A stretch of 24,031 nt of DNA from JBGSIZ01 sp041742255 (GTDB lineage Bacteria > Pseudomonadota > Alphaproteobacteria > Rhodobacterales > Rhodobacteraceae). Position numbers and translations under genes: made by a program. The first letter of the stretch is position 1, and each line of letters opens with the position of its first letter. The stretch covers positions 1-24,031 of the forward strand of contig JBGSIZ010000299.1 of assembly GCA_041742255.1 (NCBI GenBank), given 5' to 3'. Under the pieces are notes generated by a model that saw only the letters and a program-made list of their open reading frames with translations, ran no database searches and was not told where the DNA came from. Shown here in pieces: positions 23,030 through 24,031 of the stretch.

Positions 23030-23121
23030 TTGTCGTGACAAGATGGGGCCGTGATCCGGGGCAACCGGGCCATATCTGGATCGGCCCCCGATCAGGCACA
23101 CACAGGCACGGGTGGGACAAC

Positions 23122-23436
23122 ATGCGGGTATCTTTGGCGATTTTGGCACTGGTGACGCTTGCCGCGTGTGGCGGCGGCGGGGGCCGGGTGACGGGCGAGT
23201 TGAGCAAGGCCTGCCTTGCGTCCGACCGCGCCGCCGCAAATCCGCGCCTGTGTTCGTGTGTCCAACAGGCCGCCAACCAGACGCTGTCGGGGGCCGAACA
23301 AGCCCGCGCCGCCACGTTTTTCGAGGACCCCCAGCGCGCGCAGGACACCCGCCAGTCCGACCGCAGCAGCGACGAGGCGTTCTGGCAACGCTACCGCGCG
23401 TTCAGCCGCACCGCCGAGGCGATGTGCGCCGCGTGA
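23122..23436 (+). CDS. Small lipoprotein, function unknown
   Basis: The 104-residue product begins with a lipoprotein signal (MRVSLAILALVTLAAC) whose lipobox LAAC places the lipidated Cys at residue 16, followed by five Gly. The mature part carries the block GRVTGELSKACLASDR, then CSCVQQAANQTLS and FFEDPQRAQDTRQSD, and a C-terminal Cys. Its four Cys beyond the lipidated one could form disulfides in the periplasm. From memory, homologues occur in many roseobacters, sometimes under the label arginine transporter, which nothing here supports. The ATG at 23122 has a GGTGGGA stretch upstream; the frame is open to 23035 but only this start gives a signal peptide. Confidence 0.85.
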   Translation: MRVSLAILALVTLAACGGGGGRVTGELSKACLASDRAAANPRLCSCVQQAANQTLSGAEQARAATFFEDPQRAQDTRQSDRSSDEAFWQRYRAFSRTAEAMCAA

Positions 23437-23475
23437 CCGGTGCCGCCTGCCCCCAGAAACCCTGACCGCTCCAAC

Positions 23476-23503
23476 AAAAAACCCGGCCCCCACAGGGACC
23501 AGG
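23476..23503 (-). terminator. Rho-independent terminator of rpmB
   Basis: On the minus strand CCTGGTCCC (23503-23495) pairs with GGGGCCGGG (23490-23482) around a TGTG loop. The stem has 9 bp with two G-U pairs and is followed directly by TTTTTT (23481-23476). It lies 26 bases after the rpmB stop and is a textbook intrinsic terminator. Confidence 0.85.
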
Positions 23504-23529
23504 TCAAACTATGCGCCAATCGCAATGGA

Positions 23530-23826
23530 TCAGGCGGTAACGGCGGCAGCTTTCGCCTTGGCGATGTCTTTTTTGACCTTGAGGGCCGCGGCCGACAATT
23601 CGTCGTCCTTGGACTTGGCCATAAAGGCATCCAGCCCACCCCGGTGATCGACCGTCCGCAGCGCGGCCGATGACACGCGGAACCGGAACGTGCGGCCCAG
23701 AATATCAGATTGCATCGACACTTCTTGCAGGTTGGGCAGGAACCGGCGACGGGTTTTGTTGTTGGCGTGGCTGACGTTGTTGCCGGACATCGGTCCTTTG
23801 CCAGTCAATTCGCATCTACGCGACAT
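23530..23826 (-). CDS. rpmB: 50S ribosomal protein L28
   Basis: L28 is a component of the large ribosomal subunit. The 98-residue product starts MSRRCELTGKGPMSGNNVSH and contains NNKTRRRFLPNLQ and the central RVSSAALRTVDHRGGLDAF. The alphaproteobacterial form has this length because of its Lys/Ala-rich C-terminal helix. The ATG at 23826 has AAAGGA upstream at 8 bases. The frame is open to 24012 but that part lacks family sequence. The gene is followed by an intrinsic terminator, so it is probably a single-gene unit. A 17-bp GC palindrome lies in its leader. Confidence 0.97.
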   Translation of the reverse strand: MSRRCELTGKGPMSGNNVSHANNKTRRRFLPNLQEVSMQSDILGRTFRFRVSSAALRTVDHRGGLDAFMAKSKDDELSAAALKVKKDIAKAKAAAVTA

Positions 23827-23848
23827 GGGATCATCCTTTGTTGTTGTC

Positions 23849-23865
23849 CCGGCCCCCGGGGCCGG
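23849..23865. repeat. GC-only palindrome in the rpmB leader
   Basis: CCGGCCCC-C-GGGGCCGG is an exact 8-bp inverted repeat with a single central base, 22 bases before the rpmB start codon. In RNA the tight centre would force a few pairs open, leaving a very stable hairpin just upstream of the ribosome site. It might act in control of rpmB or as a terminator of the upstream gene without a T run. Confidence 0.5.
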
Positions 23866-23935
23866 CTTTGCGCCGCTCCTTTGGCTCGGGGCCCGGATTG
23901 CGACCGTTGCGCCATAGGGGGATTCCCCTGCGTCG

Positions 23936-24031
23936 TCAAGTATCGGGGCCAAGACCGCCCAGAACCTGCGCCGCCGCCTGCCCCGGTGCGACATCGCCGC
24001 GCGCCACGGCATTGGCCCCGGCGGCCAATTT
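23936..24031 (-). CDS. C-terminal end of an unidentified gene, 5' part beyond window
   Basis: A minus-strand frame enters from the right edge and ends at a TGA at 23936. The visible 31 residues begin KLAAGANAVARGDVAPGQAAA and end QVLGGLGPDT. The Ala/Gly-rich composition and lack of frameshifts fit the end of a real protein, but I cannot assign a family from so little. It lies 109 bases upstream of rpmB on the same strand, with a short GGGG-AAT-CCCC element just after its stop. Confidence 0.55.
   Translation of the reverse strand, partial: KLAAGANAVARGDVAPGQAAAQVLGGLGPDT

Overview
The window looks like a chromosomal segment of a GC-rich alphaproteobacterium of the order Rhodobacterales (Rhodobacter/Roseobacter type). 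The grounds are the high GC content, strong SD-led genes with many ATGA or near-zero overlaps, the protein sequences themselves (MaeB, PrpE, LepA, GlyA, L28 and several small secreted proteins of roseobacter type), and probable ScfR and FnrL boxes. I see no rRNA, tRNA, CRISPR array, insertion sequence, integrase or prophage. Most of the window is ordinary core genome. The one strong sign of exchange is a DNA methyltransferase gene at the right.

Region 1-6100, all minus strand. A secreted protein is cut by the left edge. A tightly overlapping nucleoside-salvage operon cdd-deoA-deoB-add-upp runs from 4925 to 402. It deaminates cytidine and adenosine, phosphorolyses pyrimidine nucleosides, feeds (deoxy)ribose 1-phosphate through phosphopentomutase and recovers uracil as UMP. 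An 18-bp dyad sits just upstream of cdd. A VOC-cupin-cupin fusion protein lies upstream of the operon and is divergent from the malic enzyme gene.

Region 6100-14800 is carbon metabolism plus unknown secreted proteins. NADP-type malic enzyme (MaeB, with phosphotransacetylase-like domain) is preceded by a perfect 8-bp inverted repeat. An 876-residue exported protein is built from repeated cysteine-containing modules with calcium-loop-like motifs (A-B-A-A-B). It is divergent from propionyl-CoA synthetase prpE, and the space between them carries a cluster of TTTGCAAA-type boxes, the motif recognised by ScfR-family acyl-CoA regulators. NAD kinase overlaps a small exported protein.

Region 14980-19120 holds glyA with a terminator hairpin, a DUF817 membrane protein overlapping a convergent small membrane-anchored protein, an alpha/beta-hydrolase, an orphan rbsD preceded by 11-bp tandem repeats, and two tiny predicted membrane proteins (28 and 60 residues) downstream of an FNR-type box.

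Region 19300-24031 holds lepA, a beta-class DNA methyltransferase fused to an Mrr-like nuclease domain but broken by a one-base frameshift and carrying an AT-richer target-recognition segment, a small lipoprotein, rpmB with a clear rho-independent terminator, and the last 31 codons of an unidentified gene. The best candidates for something new are the modular secreted protein (8532-11162), the FNR-box/tiny membrane protein pair, and the mosaic, frameshifted methyltransferase-nuclease.
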